Origin: a virus | Direction: 5' to 3' (one strand) | IMG/VR virus record: IMGVR_UViG_3300047557_001332 | Span: 1 to 22,459 of that record | DNA: 22,459 nt | Part shown: positions 1 to 6,014 of the stretch, one piece after another | Layout: each line of letters starts with the position of its first letter | Position numbering within the stretch: position 1 is the stretch's first letter | The notes under the pieces: model-generated | Told to the model about the DNA's origin: nothing | The model's input: only the letters and a program-made list of their open reading frames with translations | Database searches by the model: none | Program-made: the position numbers and the translations under genes

Positions 1-58
1 CCACATCTGTTTTTATGTAAACAACATCACCGATATTGAATTTATTATTAATTTCCAT
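1..58 (-). CDS. Conserved small phage protein, 5' end only (partial)
   Basis: An ATG at 58 opens a frame that runs off the left window edge. The 19 visible residues begin MEINNKFNIGDVVYIKTD. The 'F.IGD.VYIKTD' start resembles a short, widespread phage protein whose function I do not know. It follows the thymidylate synthase C-terminal gene by only 5 nt (TAATTAAAATG), so it is probably the next gene of the same transcript. Too little is visible for a functional call. Confidence 0.6.
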   Translation of the reverse strand, partial: MEINNKFNIGDVVYIKTDV

Positions 59-63
59 TTTAA

Positions 64-873
64 TTAGTTAGAAAGTGGCATTTTGATAGTCGGGTGTGAT
101 TGGTAGTTTTGAAGTGTGAAATCACCAATAACATAAGATTCTATAGACGGTCTTGATTCTTCGTATGTTGGGAATGGGTTAAGAGTAGGTAACTCAAATG
201 GTTCTCTTGTTAATTGCTCTTTTACCCCATCAATCTGATTAAGGTATATGTGACAATCACCCATATTCGTAATCAACTCATCAGGAACCATATTAACCTC
301 CTTCGCTAATATTGTTAGAAGTAATCCATAAGATGCCAAATTAAATGGTGTTCCAAGTGGAACATCTTGGCTTCTAGCGTTATACATTAAAGAGATTGCT
401 CTGGTTGGTATTTTGTAAGGTGTGTTATCTACATTAGTTGGAGCCATCGTATCAGCTAATGGACCATATTTTTCTTTCCATATTGGAAATGCTATTTTAT
501 ATCTCTCTTCCAAACTCAACTCTCTTGTATAAACTTGAAATCCATAATGACAAGGTGGAAGAACTTGATTTGGTAAATCTGATGGGTTCCACGCAGTAAC
601 CATTAATCGTCTTGAATCAGAATTTGTTTTAAGGTCGTTGATTAGGTTTTGGATTTGGTCTATACCTGTTGTTGTAATATCGTAAACACCATCCCCCGTT
701 TCATTTGGTATTTGTTTAAAATCTTTACCCCAACTTCTCCATTGTGATCCATAGATTGGTCCTAGTTCTCCCCACTTTTTAGCAAATTCATCATCTGTTT
801 TTATTTTGTTGATAAATTCTTCTTGAGTAAGTGGTCTACCACTTTCGTGTAAATCATTTTTATTTGCTTTCAT
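64..873 (-). CDS. thyA: Thymidylate synthase, C-terminal fragment of a split gene
   Basis: This 269-residue protein is the C-terminal part of thymidylate synthase, which methylates dUMP to dTMP using methylene-tetrahydrofolate. It starts just upstream of the conserved WGELGPIYG segment (res 34-42). It holds the arginine pair of the phosphate site (SRR, 87-89), the nucleophile in PPCHYGFQ (C108), and RSQDVPLGTPFN with D170 and N178. An insertion of about 40 residues (about 118-158) separates the Cys region from RSQD; I know this form from Bacteroidota and their phages. The N-terminal part with R25 and E62 is a separate gene at 1630-1950, with an endonuclease gene between them. The first 30 residues (to LTQEEFINKIK) belong to a variable surface insertion, so the break falls outside the core. 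The start overlaps the end of the endonuclease gene by 14 nt. Family assignment is sure; activity as a two-chain enzyme is inference. Confidence 0.93.
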   Translation of the reverse strand: MKANKNDLHESGRPLTQEEFINKIKTDDEFAKKWGELGPIYGSQWRSWGKDFKQIPNETGDGVYDITTTGIDQIQNLINDLKTNSDSRRLMVTAWNPSDLPNQVLPPCHYGFQVYTRELSLEERYKIAFPIWKEKYGPLADTMAPTNVDNTPYKIPTRAISLMYNARSQDVPLGTPFNLASYGLLLTILAKEVNMVPDELITNMGDCHIYLNQIDGVKEQLTREPFELPTLNPFPTYEESRPSIESYVIGDFTLQNYQSHPTIKMPLSN

Positions 874-1582
874 TTTCTATATTTTTATATTTCCATTTAA
901 AACCTAAAGTAGATTTACATCTACCTCTACAACAATTTGTTATATTCCCACCATTACTACATCCTAACGATTTGGCAGCAGATGATGCACTATCAAATTC
1001 TTGTATAAAATTATCATCTAAATCAAATTGTAGTACTGGTTTTTTATTTTTTTCGTGAACCTTATTTAAGAATTTGGTATAGTCAGTTTTTCTATTTTTA
1101 ATAGATTCCTTCCAACTATCCCAATCTGTATTTTCTTTTGTTTTTTTATCTCTTTCATTAAAATCAACTTTTGCTATTCTTTCTCTTAAAATTTGTTTTC
1201 TTTCATCTTCACTCACATTTTTTAACCACTCATTTAGATGTTTACTTCTTTCTGAATTGTGAAAAACTGGGTTTGTAAAATCAATAAATTTACTAGTATC
1301 GCCACCATCACCAGACTCTTCTCTTAAATTAGCCCATTCCTTTGATTTAACAACATTATATAAATTACTTAATTCTATACCTTTTTTAATTAACTCATCA
1401 ACATTATTTGTTTCAAAAACAATTTCTGTTTCAATATCATTAATGGTAAAATTGTGTTTTTTAATGTGTTGTTTCCAAATCTTACCACTACCTAAATAGG
1501 TGATTGGGTCTTTTGTTGTTTTACCAAGATATCTCAACCCTAACGGACTTGTCTTAATATACAAATAGTATTTTGTTTCCAT
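860..1582 (-). CDS. GIY-YIG homing endonuclease with NUMOD1 DNA-binding domain
   Basis: This 240-residue protein is a free-standing homing endonuclease. The N-terminal GIY-YIG nuclease domain shows YYLYIKTSPLGLRYLGKTT (res 5-23), then YLGSGKIWKQHIKKH, a probable catalytic Glu near residue 70 (KKGIEL), and NLREESGDGG (about 85-94), all usual in phage members. A charged linker leads to a C-terminal NUMOD1 helix-turn-helix-like module (about 182-235: LQFDLDDNFIQEFDSASSAA, then SLGC and a GFKWKY end). Its gene sits between the two halves of thymidylate synthase: it starts 47 nt after the N-terminal half ends and its last 14 nt overlap the C-terminal half. T4 I-TevI is also a GIY-YIG enzyme in the thymidylate synthase gene but lies in a group I intron; here there is no room for an intron core upstream of the ORF. 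Confidence 0.92.
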   Translation of the reverse strand: METKYYLYIKTSPLGLRYLGKTTKDPITYLGSGKIWKQHIKKHNFTINDIETEIVFETNNVDELIKKGIELSNLYNVVKSKEWANLREESGDGGDTSKFIDFTNPVFHNSERSKHLNEWLKNVSEDERKQILRERIAKVDFNERDKKTKENTDWDSWKESIKNRKTDYTKFLNKVHEKNKKPVLQFDLDDNFIQEFDSASSAAKSLGCSNGGNITNCCRGRCKSTLGFKWKYKNIENESK

Positions 1583-1629
1583 ATTTTCTTTATTTTCTTT
1601 TTATATAAATATGGTGATGGATATAAAAA

Positions 1630-1950
1630 TTACATATTTTCCTCATCTTTTTTTAATTTTTCACACTCTTTGAGGTACGCTTGGTAAGCGTCCCCATCCC
1701 AAATGTGACAATCATTATCAACTAAATACTTTATATTAGTATCACCACGTAAGAACCATAATAGTTCAGTTACGATACCTTTCATATACATTTTCTTCGA
1801 AGTCAAAAGTGGAAATCCTTCACTCATCTTATGTCTTATTTGTCTGCCGAATACTGAAATAGTTCCAGTTCCGGTTCTGTCGCCCTTTTCAACCCCATTA
1901 TCAAGTATGTCTTGAAGTAAGGCTGTATACTGTTTATCTATGTTGTTCAT
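1630..1950 (-). CDS. thyA: Thymidylate synthase, N-terminal fragment of a split gene
   Basis: The 106 residues match the N-terminal third of thymidylate synthase: GDRTGTGT with the phosphate-binding R25, the FPLLTSKK segment, [12 protein letters not shown] with the conserved E62, and HIWDGD (82-87). The protein then continues into a variable insertion ([19 protein letters not shown]) and stops, well before the WGELGPIYG segment that opens the C-terminal gene at 873. A whole enzyme of this subtype would simply run on from DEEN into the KANKND sequence that starts the other half. The start overlaps the preceding stop by 4 nt (ATGA). Neither half has all active-site residues, so function would require both chains to associate; otherwise this is a broken gene. 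Confidence 0.92.
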   Translation of the reverse strand: MNNIDKQYTALLQDILDNGVEKGDRTGTGTISVFGRQIRHKMSEGFPLLTSKKMYMKGIVTELLWFLRGDTNIKYLVDNDCHIWDGDAYQAYLKECEKLKKDEENM

Positions 1951-2195
1951 AATCCAATCTCTTTTAATTGTTCTGCTGTTAATGATTTAATAGGCTCTGG
2001 TTTTGATGGTTTAGGAACTTCTCTTTTAAGAGGTTTTTTTTTAAACGTATATCCTGTAATATCTACGTATTTAAGTAATTCTTTATCACCTTCTATTGTA
2101 ATGCCAGGTACTTCGCCTCCAATTTTAATCATTGTAGTTTTGTATCCTAGCTTATTGGCAAGCCATTTTATAATTAGTATCGGTATTCTTTTCAT
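1947..2195 (-). CDS. Small phage protein of unknown function, 82 aa
   Basis: I do not recognise this protein. It has a basic, hydrophobic N-terminus ([19 protein letters not shown]) that could be a short amphipathic helix, a middle with [20 protein letters not shown], and a Lys/Pro-rich tail ([16 protein letters not shown]) ending [11 protein letters not shown]. The stop overlaps the start of the thymidylate synthase N-terminal gene by 4 nt, and its start shares one base with the end of the gene before, so it is translated in a coupled chain of small genes. No function can be read from it. Confidence 0.7.
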   Translation of the reverse strand: MKRIPILIIKWLANKLGYKTTMIKIGGEVPGITIEGDKELLKYVDITGYTFKKKPLKREVPKPSKPEPIKSLTAEQLKEIGL

Positions 2196-2431
2196 TATAG
2201 TAATCTCCCTTCTCCATTTTCATACCATTTTTCAACACTACCATACTTGGCAATCGCACTATTCGTTTCATTTTCAACTTTACGATATGCGTCTCTCCAC
2301 TTTTGTTTAGTTTCTTCATCAACATCTTTACTATATGTGCCAGATTCTAGCGCTAGTAAATCTATTTCATTATCTGTTAAATGAAATGGGTCTATTGGGT
2401 TAAATTTTGTTTTCATAATCATCACACTCAT
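2195..2431 (-). CDS. Small phage protein of unknown function, 78 aa
   Basis: I do not recognise this protein. It is soluble and charged, with the segments NPIDPFHLTDNEIDLLAL and KWRDAYRKVENETNSAIAKY and the tail WYENGEGRLL. The first ATG (2431) overlaps the preceding gene by 32 nt. The third in-frame ATG (2416, MKTKFNPI) reduces this to 17 nt and is an equally good start. The position in a run of short overlapping genes and the protein-like composition argue that it is real. Confidence 0.65.
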   Translation of the reverse strand: MSVMIMKTKFNPIDPFHLTDNEIDLLALESGTYSKDVDEETKQKWRDAYRKVENETNSAIAKYGSVEKWYENGEGRLL

Positions 2432-2621
2432 TTAAAAAATTTCTTTTAATATCATACTGACCTATAAATTCGTTTACAGTATCTGTATGGAATCCGACAC
2501 CCACTAATAATCCTTTAATAGCATCAGATATCTCTTCCATATTCGCATCCCAAGGAAGTTCTGCTGTTAGCTTTCTTCCGTGAAGTTCGATTGATATGAT
2601 TGTTGGTTTTTCTTTTTTCAT
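2400..2621 (-). CDS. Small phage protein of unknown function, 73 aa
   Basis: No family is recognised. The protein has a predicted beta-type start (TIISIELHGRKLTAELPWDA), a helix (NMEEISDAIKGLLVGVGF), and a polar tail with FIGQYDIKRNFLNECDD. It has an unusually strong Shine-Dalgarno site, GGAGG, placed 6 nt before the ATG (GGAGGTGAAAAATG). Most genes in this window lack one. The same junction sequence occurs before the gene at 2865. Confidence 0.7.
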   Translation of the reverse strand: MKKEKPTIISIELHGRKLTAELPWDANMEEISDAIKGLLVGVGFHTDTVNEFIGQYDIKRNFLNECDDYENKI

Positions 2622-2639
2622 TTTTCACCTCCGTATGTT
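2618..2639 (-). repeat. 22-nt direct repeat, copy 1, with Shine-Dalgarno and gene-junction relic
   Basis: This copy is identical over 22 nt to 2862-2883. It contains TACGGAGGTGAAAAATGA and supplies the ribosome binding site and ATG of the gene starting at 2621. Read in the frame of the other copy it would encode the tail TYGGEK and a stop. Here that frame is not used, because the upstream gene (2638-2865) already stops at TAA inside the repeat edge. The site therefore looks like the remnant of a gene end. Confidence 0.75.
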
Positions 2640-2865
2640 AAATTACTAAATTTACTTGTCCTGTTTTTAAATCTTTTGAAATCAATATTTTAATACCCAT
2701 AAATGTTTCAACTTTGACAATACCTACATAGTCTTTAATAACAGATCTTATCATGTAGTCTTTTGTTGATTCATTCATCAGAATGCCTAATGGGTCTTTG
2801 TTGTTGCGTGATTTGTATTCTTCTATTTTAAATTGAATATCATTCATTAATTCTGCATATGTCAT
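2638..2865 (-). CDS. Small phage protein of unknown function, 75 aa
   Basis: The protein begins MTYAELMNDIQFKIEEYKSR and has NKDPLGILMNESTKDYMI, then alternating hydrophobic residues (VGIVKVETFMGIKILISKDL), which suggests a small alpha/beta fold. I do not recognise a family of known role. It is preceded by GGAGG 6 nt before the ATG, and that Shine-Dalgarno lies inside the last codons of the upstream gene, whose TGA overlaps this ATG. The gene looks translationally coupled. Confidence 0.7.
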   Translation of the reverse strand: MTYAELMNDIQFKIEEYKSRNNKDPLGILMNESTKDYMIRSVIKDYVGIVKVETFMGIKILISKDLKTGQVNLVI

Positions 2866-2883
2866 TTTTCACCTCCGTATGTT
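2862..2883 (-). repeat. 22-nt direct repeat, copy 2, at a gene junction
   Basis: This is the second copy of the 22-nt repeat at 2618-2639. Here it is fully functional on both sides: it encodes the C-terminal TYGGEK and TGA of the gene at 2862-3080 and provides the GGAGG ribosome binding site and ATG for the gene starting at 2865. The pair of copies flanks exactly one gene (2638-2865). Confidence 0.75.
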
Positions 2884-3080
2884 TCGTTATAGTATTGTTC
2901 TGCATCTTCTTTATATCTGTTTGGGTCAACTGCTATGAACTCCATACCTGCTATAAAGTCATTCATCTTTTGTTCCTTCTCCATTTCTTTGGCTTGCTCA
3001 ATAGCTAAAGAAACTTCTATCCAATCATTTGCTCTTAATTTTAATTGATTTTCAAGCCATTCTACTGCTGTTTGTTTCAT
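2862..3080 (-). CDS. Conserved small phage protein (QTAVEWL...YYNETYGG type), 72 aa
   Basis: The start MKQTAVEWLENQLKLR, the middle EQAKEMEKEQKMNDFIAGME, and the tail EQYYNETYGGEK follow a layout I know from many short ORFs in phages and prophages of Bacteroidota; the function is unknown. It is highly helical and acidic. The ATG overlaps the stop of the HAD gene by 4 nt. The last codons double as the ribosome binding site of the next gene. The resemblance supports the proposed host phylum but not a role. Confidence 0.78.
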   Translation of the reverse strand: MKQTAVEWLENQLKLRANDWIEVSLAIEQAKEMEKEQKMNDFIAGMEFIAVDPNRYKEDAEQYYNETYGGEK

Positions 3081-3649
3081 ATCAAATATTTTAATATTTT
3101 TTTCTTAATACCGCTTTGCTTAATACCTTCATGTGAATAAGGAGTATGTACAAAGTTCTTTAATCCATGTCCTTCATTAGCGTCTGGGGACATATTCATA
3201 TCATCAACTGCTACCCAATGTGTTACATCTGGATTTGCTTTTAGATACTCTTCAATCTCTAATACTCTAGAACGCTCGAACCAGTACTTCCACTTAAATA
3301 GATTATAAGTATCAGAATCAAAATCTGCTAGATTAGGAGTTACAGCAATAGGTCTCTTAATGATACCTTGTGATATATAATAATCTCCTAATTCCTCTAA
3401 AGTAGCATGAAGCTTCCAATCAGAACTAACTACAATCTCTGCTCCCGTTTCTGTTAAGATACTATTTAATATGTCAATTGCTTTTTTATCAAAGTCATCT
3501 AGTCTATAGTTAACGGGTATTGGTAATTCAGTGTTAGTATCTAAATCGTACGCTGTTACAAACGAATCTCTTTTTCTTTTTCTATATCTGCTACCCCAGT
3601 TATCGGATAAGCATATTACTCCGTCATTATCCAAGAATATAACTTTCAT
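3077..3649 (-). CDS. HAD-family phosphatase, RNA-repair ('Swiss Army Knife') type
   Basis: This 190-residue protein has the HAD phosphatase motifs: motif I FLDNDGVI with the nucleophile D7 and the acid/base D9, motif II VVSSDWK (S75/S76), and motif IV VAVDDM (D149, D150), which binds Mg. The SSDWK motif and the absence of a large cap place it near the HAD domains found in bacterial RNA-repair proteins; known members remove phosphates from nucleic-acid ends, as T4 polynucleotide kinase-phosphatase does with its HAD domain. No kinase or ligase domain is fused here. A stand-alone end-healing phosphatase working with other repair factors is a plausible inference, not shown. The gene follows the 3651-3869 gene by 1 nt and overlaps the next by 4 nt. 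Confidence 0.8.
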   Translation of the reverse strand: MKVIFLDNDGVICLSDNWGSRYRKRKRDSFVTAYDLDTNTELPIPVNYRLDDFDKKAIDILNSILTETGAEIVVSSDWKLHATLEELGDYYISQGIIKRPIAVTPNLADFDSDTYNLFKWKYWFERSRVLEIEEYLKANPDVTHWVAVDDMNMSPDANEGHGLKNFVHTPYSHEGIKQSGIKKKILKYLI

Positions 3650-3650
3650 T

Positions 3651-3869
3651 TTATTTTTGTGGGTGTTGTGGTTTATCTAATTCTTTTAATAAAGCATCTG
3701 CATACGCAACAGCTGCTTCCGCCATTACTGCAGGATTAGCTCTTCTGTTCGATAAAAGTCCTTGCATTGCTAATCCAGCAAAGTATTCTCGTTTGGTTAG
3801 ACCTTTAAAGTTACCTTCACTATAATCTGTGTTGTTAAAGCTATGAATTAAGTTTTCTCCGTTTTCCAT
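3651..3869 (-). CDS. Conserved small phage protein (GLTKREYFAGLAMQG type), 72 aa
   Basis: The segment GLTKREYFAGLAMQGLLSN followed by an alanine-rich helix (AVMAEAAVAYADALLKELDK) is a layout seen in many phage and prophage proteins of unknown function. It is the first gene after promoter 3888-3919, so it opens a transcript that runs through the HAD phosphatase toward thymidylate synthase. The ATG at 3869 lies in an A-rich leader with no Shine-Dalgarno, as is usual for Bacteroidota. Confidence 0.8.
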   Translation of the reverse strand: MENGENLIHSFNNTDYSEGNFKGLTKREYFAGLAMQGLLSNRRANPAVMAEAAVAYADALLKELDKPQHPQK

Positions 3870-3887
3870 ATTATTTCTTATTATACT

Positions 3888-3919
3888 TAAAGATAATGAA
3901 AATATTTCGTATTTCCAAA
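3888..3919 (-). promoter_or_regulatory. Bacteroidota-type promoter, copy A
   Basis: On the minus strand, TTTG is followed after 20 nt by TATCTTTA, which fits the Bacteroidota primary-sigma consensus (TTTG at -33, TAnnTTTG at -7). Copies B (5967-5998) and C (7406-7437) share this architecture and much of the flanking sequence. The ATG of the 72-aa gene is about 19 nt downstream of the -7 box. It fills most of the gap between clpP and the next gene. Confidence 0.75.
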
Positions 3920-3925
3920 TCTTTT

Positions 3926-4489
3926 TTAAAGTATTTCGTCAATAACGCCCAACTTTAATGCTTGTTTAGAATCAATATACCAATCGTGTTTAGTTTCGTA
4001 TATAGATTGTAACTTATCTTTTGAAATCTTTGTATGCTCTAAAGTATGTTCCTCGATCATCTTTTGTAAACGTTTTGCTTCAATTACATCATCCTCCATC
4101 TCCTTAACGGTACCTCTCGCACCGCTACTTACTTGATGATAAAGATAAGTTGATTTAGCATATCCAAGTCTTCTGTGTCCGGCAATCGCGATTAAGAACC
4201 CACACGACATTGCGCAACCCGTAACGATTGTATAAATGGGTGCATTTGAATTTTCCATTATAGAAAGAAGCCCAAAACACTGATATACTTGTCCACCATA
4301 CGAATCAATATATATTTTGATTGGTTTAGGCTCGTATGAGAAATCATATAACGCAGCGATCTTTTTAATTTCGAAATCTGATTCGTTGATTTGAATAATC
4401 GATTGCGTAAGTTTATTGATTGATTCTTGATCTACTTGATTAGCGAGATATAAGTTTCTGGCTAATGGCTTTGGTATTTGAACTTCCAT
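3926..4489 (-). CDS. clpP: ClpP-family serine protease
   Basis: This 187-residue protein matches ClpP, the self-compartmentalised peptidase that works with Clp ATPases. The catalytic triad is visible: S95 in GCAMSCGFLI, H118 in YLYHQVSSG, and D169 in KHDWYIDSKQAL. PIKIYIDSYGGQV is the usual beta strand and glycine-rich turn before the oxyanion region, and the ending LGVIDEIL is typical. Phages use ClpP relatives either as prohead proteases or to act on host or viral proteins. No capsid genes are near; its neighbours are a tRNA and an SPFH lipoprotein, so a regulatory or host-directed proteolytic role is at least as likely. No ClpX or ClpA partner is in the window, so it may use the host ATPase. 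Confidence 0.9.
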   Translation of the reverse strand: MEVQIPKPLARNLYLANQVDQESINKLTQSIIQINESDFEIKKIAALYDFSYEPKPIKIYIDSYGGQVYQCFGLLSIMENSNAPIYTIVTGCAMSCGFLIAIAGHRRLGYAKSTYLYHQVSSGARGTVKEMEDDVIEAKRLQKMIEEHTLEHTKISKDKLQSIYETKHDWYIDSKQALKLGVIDEIL

Positions 4490-4505
4490 ATTATTTATTT
4501 ATTTG

Positions 4506-4578
4506 AACTCAGGACAGGATTCGAACCTGCATCTACCTAGCTACAATGCTAGGGCGTTACCAATTACGCTACCTGAGT
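4506..4578 (-). tRNA. tRNA, probably Thr (anticodon UGU), irregular anticodon arm
   Basis: The 73-nt cloverleaf has acceptor ACTCAGG/CCTGAGT (7 bp, perfect), D arm GCGT-AATTGGTA-ACGC with G18 G19, a five-base variable loop TAGAT, and T arm GCAGG-TTCGAAT-CCTGT (4 bp plus one G-T). No CCA is encoded and the discriminator is T. The anticodon arm is odd: CCTAG pairs with CTAGG around an 8-base loop CATTGTAG, or 6+6 bp around ATTGTA. By standard numbering from the 5' end, U33 is followed by UGU (Thr), but the stem is shifted one base, leaving no free base 26. It sits 8 nt after the SPFH gene and 16 nt before clpP. Confidence 0.85.
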
Positions 4579-4586
4579 TAATATTA

Positions 4587-5414
4587 CTATCTTACTGCTT
4601 TAAACAATGCTGGTACTTGACCATATTGAGGCAATACTCCATTCCATTTCTGGATAAATTGTTGTTGTAATAGATTATCCGTTAAGGTTGTTTGACGTAA
4701 TCTATTAGCTTCTGCTTCTGCTTTCGCTGTTGTAATCATTGCTTGAGCATCACCTTCAGCACGAGCTACTTTAATTTTAGCTTGAGCTTCTGCTGTCTTT
4801 ACTTGATTCTCAGCTTGAAGAGCTTGCTGTACTGCATTATTCTTAGCATTAATTGCATTCTTAAATGATTCTGGATATACTAAGTTACTTGTTAATTGCT
4901 GTACAATAAATCCTTCCGCAGTTAATCTACTATGTAAGTCCTTCATAACTAATGACTCAAACTTTTGTCTATTACTGATTAAGCTATCGGCATTAAATTC
5001 ATTAGCCGCTACACGAAATACATCTTGTACTGTTGTCTTTAAAAATGCTACCTCTAATTCTTCTAAGTCTTTTCTATATTTTCTGTAAATGTCTGGAGCT
5101 CTATCTGATACGATATTGTAATTGATAATTGGATTTACTGCAAACTCACTACCATCCTTTGAGTTAACTACGAATCCATGCTCTCCAGTATACTCAACGT
5201 GTCTTACGAATGTTGGCCATTCAATAACTGTTGATGTAAATGGATTGTAAAAGGTCCATCCTGTAACATACACAATGTCATTTACTCCTTTGTCATCCCC
5301 GAAATAAGAAACTTTCATACCTACGTGTCCAGCGTCAATCCGCGAACAACTTGTTAAGCTGAATAATGCAACGATACCTAGTACCATTAACATTGATTTG
5401 ATTTTATTTTTCAT
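4587..5414 (-). CDS. SPFH/prohibitin-domain lipoprotein
   Basis: This 275-residue protein begins with a lipoprotein signal peptide: basic MKNKIK, a hydrophobic stretch, then the lipobox SLTSC with C23 as the acylated residue. An SPFH (band 7) domain follows (about 25-190: DAGHVGMKVSYFG, ending in a region like FIVQQLTSNLVYPESFKNAI). Then comes the typical Ala/Glu-rich coiled coil (about 190-240: NNAVQQALQAENQVKTAEAQ and onward) and a short tail QFIQKWNGVLPQYG. SPFH proteins form membrane scaffolds; HflK/HflC, for example, regulate the FtsH protease. Membrane attachment through a lipid rather than a helix fits a protein facing the periplasm. Its role in infection is unknown; membrane remodelling, superinfection control or protease regulation are possible. 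It lies beside clpP and a small membrane protein. Confidence 0.88.
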   Translation of the reverse strand: MKNKIKSMLMVLGIVALFSLTSCSRIDAGHVGMKVSYFGDDKGVNDIVYVTGWTFYNPFTSTVIEWPTFVRHVEYTGEHGFVVNSKDGSEFAVNPIINYNIVSDRAPDIYRKYRKDLEELEVAFLKTTVQDVFRVAANEFNADSLISNRQKFESLVMKDLHSRLTAEGFIVQQLTSNLVYPESFKNAINAKNNAVQQALQAENQVKTAEAQAKIKVARAEGDAQAMITTAKAEAEANRLRQTTLTDNLLQQQFIQKWNGVLPQYGQVPALFKAVR

Positions 5415-5416
5415 AA

Positions 5417-5626
5417 CTATTTATTTAATATAAATTTTTTAAAGATTTTCCAGTTAAGGATAAGAACATACATAAGAATTGCACATCCAACAAAGAATGC
5501 AATTGTATTTGATTCATTTACTAAAGGAATAACAATGTATTCACACAAACTCCAAGTAATTGCTACGTGAAGAAATAAAAGTAACGCGAGATTGCGTTGA
5601 AAGAAGTTTTCTATTTTTTGTTTCAT
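5417..5626 (-). CDS. Small membrane protein, two TM segments
   Basis: The 69 residues contain two clear hydrophobic segments, about 13-36 (LALLLFLHVAITWSLCEYIV) and 43-60 (AFFVGCAILMYVLILNW), with basic ends (MKQK at the start, KIFKKFILNK at the end). By the positive-inside rule both termini would face the cytoplasm. I do not recognise a family. It starts 1 nt after the SWIM gene stops and ends 2 nt before the SPFH gene, so it may act with that lipoprotein at the membrane. Confidence 0.72.
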   Translation of the reverse strand: MKQKIENFFQRNLALLLFLHVAITWSLCEYIVIPLVNESNTIAFFVGCAILMYVLILNWKIFKKFILNK

Positions 5627-5627
5627 T

Positions 5628-5948
5628 TTATTTTGTTAATATTTGTTTGATATGTTTACAGTCTCTACGAAATCCAAAAGCTGGACAAGTGCAAGAATTA
5701 CCATGTTGAGCATCTATTACGACTTCATATATATTCCCTTTGCTTCCATGAACCATGTGCTTTGTAAAAGATACATTTTCTTGTTTAACGACTCTAGATA
5801 TCCCATCATCAATAACTACAACGTCCTCTACTTTTGTATTTGAAGGGACTTTAGTCCAAGACGGGACGATATATGTATATGCCCCGGCTTTAAATATAGC
5901 AAACGTACCGCTGCCGTTTATTGTTTTAGATTTTAATATCGTTACCAT
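5628..5948 (-). CDS. SWIM-type zinc-finger protein
   Basis: The 106-residue protein ends with a SWIM zinc finger of the form CxCx(8)CxH: SCTCPAFGFRRDCKHIKQIL with C86, C88, C97 and H99. The segment before it (GSKGNIYEVVI) is the strand that usually precedes the finger. SWIM fingers bind DNA or protein. The N-terminal half has no recognised domain. The start at 5948 (MVTILKSK) is chosen over the longer frame from 5984, because the longer version would run through promoter B and because 5948 lies at the same distance from that promoter as the start does in copy A. Confidence 0.82.
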   Translation of the reverse strand: MVTILKSKTINGSGTFAIFKAGAYTYIVPSWTKVPSNTKVEDVVVIDDGISRVVKQENVSFTKHMVHGSKGNIYEVVIDAQHGNSCTCPAFGFRRDCKHIKQILTK

Positions 5949-5966
5949 CTTATTTCTTATTATACT

Positions 5967-5998
5967 TAAAGATAAGGAAAACATTTCATATTTCCAAC
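5967..5998 (-). promoter_or_regulatory. Bacteroidota-type promoter, copy B
   Basis: On the minus strand, GTTG, 20 nt, then TATCTTTA. The region is near-identical to copy A at 3888-3919 from the A-rich leader (TTATTTCTTATTATACTTAA on the plus strand) through TTTCC. It lies in the gap between the ligase gene and the SWIM gene and should drive the SWIM, membrane, SPFH, tRNA and clpP transcript. Confidence 0.72.
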
Positions 5999-6014
5999 CT
6001 TTTTATAAGATTTT

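Noticed and set aside
860-1640. Group I intron carrying the GIY-YIG gene in thymidylate synthase, as in T4 td
   Set aside because: Only 47 nt lie between the N-terminal half and the endonuclease, and the endonuclease ORF overlaps the C-terminal half. There is no non-coding space for an intron core, and I see no P3/P7-like elements.
5949-5984. Longer SWIM-protein frame beginning at 5984
   Set aside because: The extra codons lie within promoter copy B; the aligned copy A shows this region is upstream non-coding sequence.
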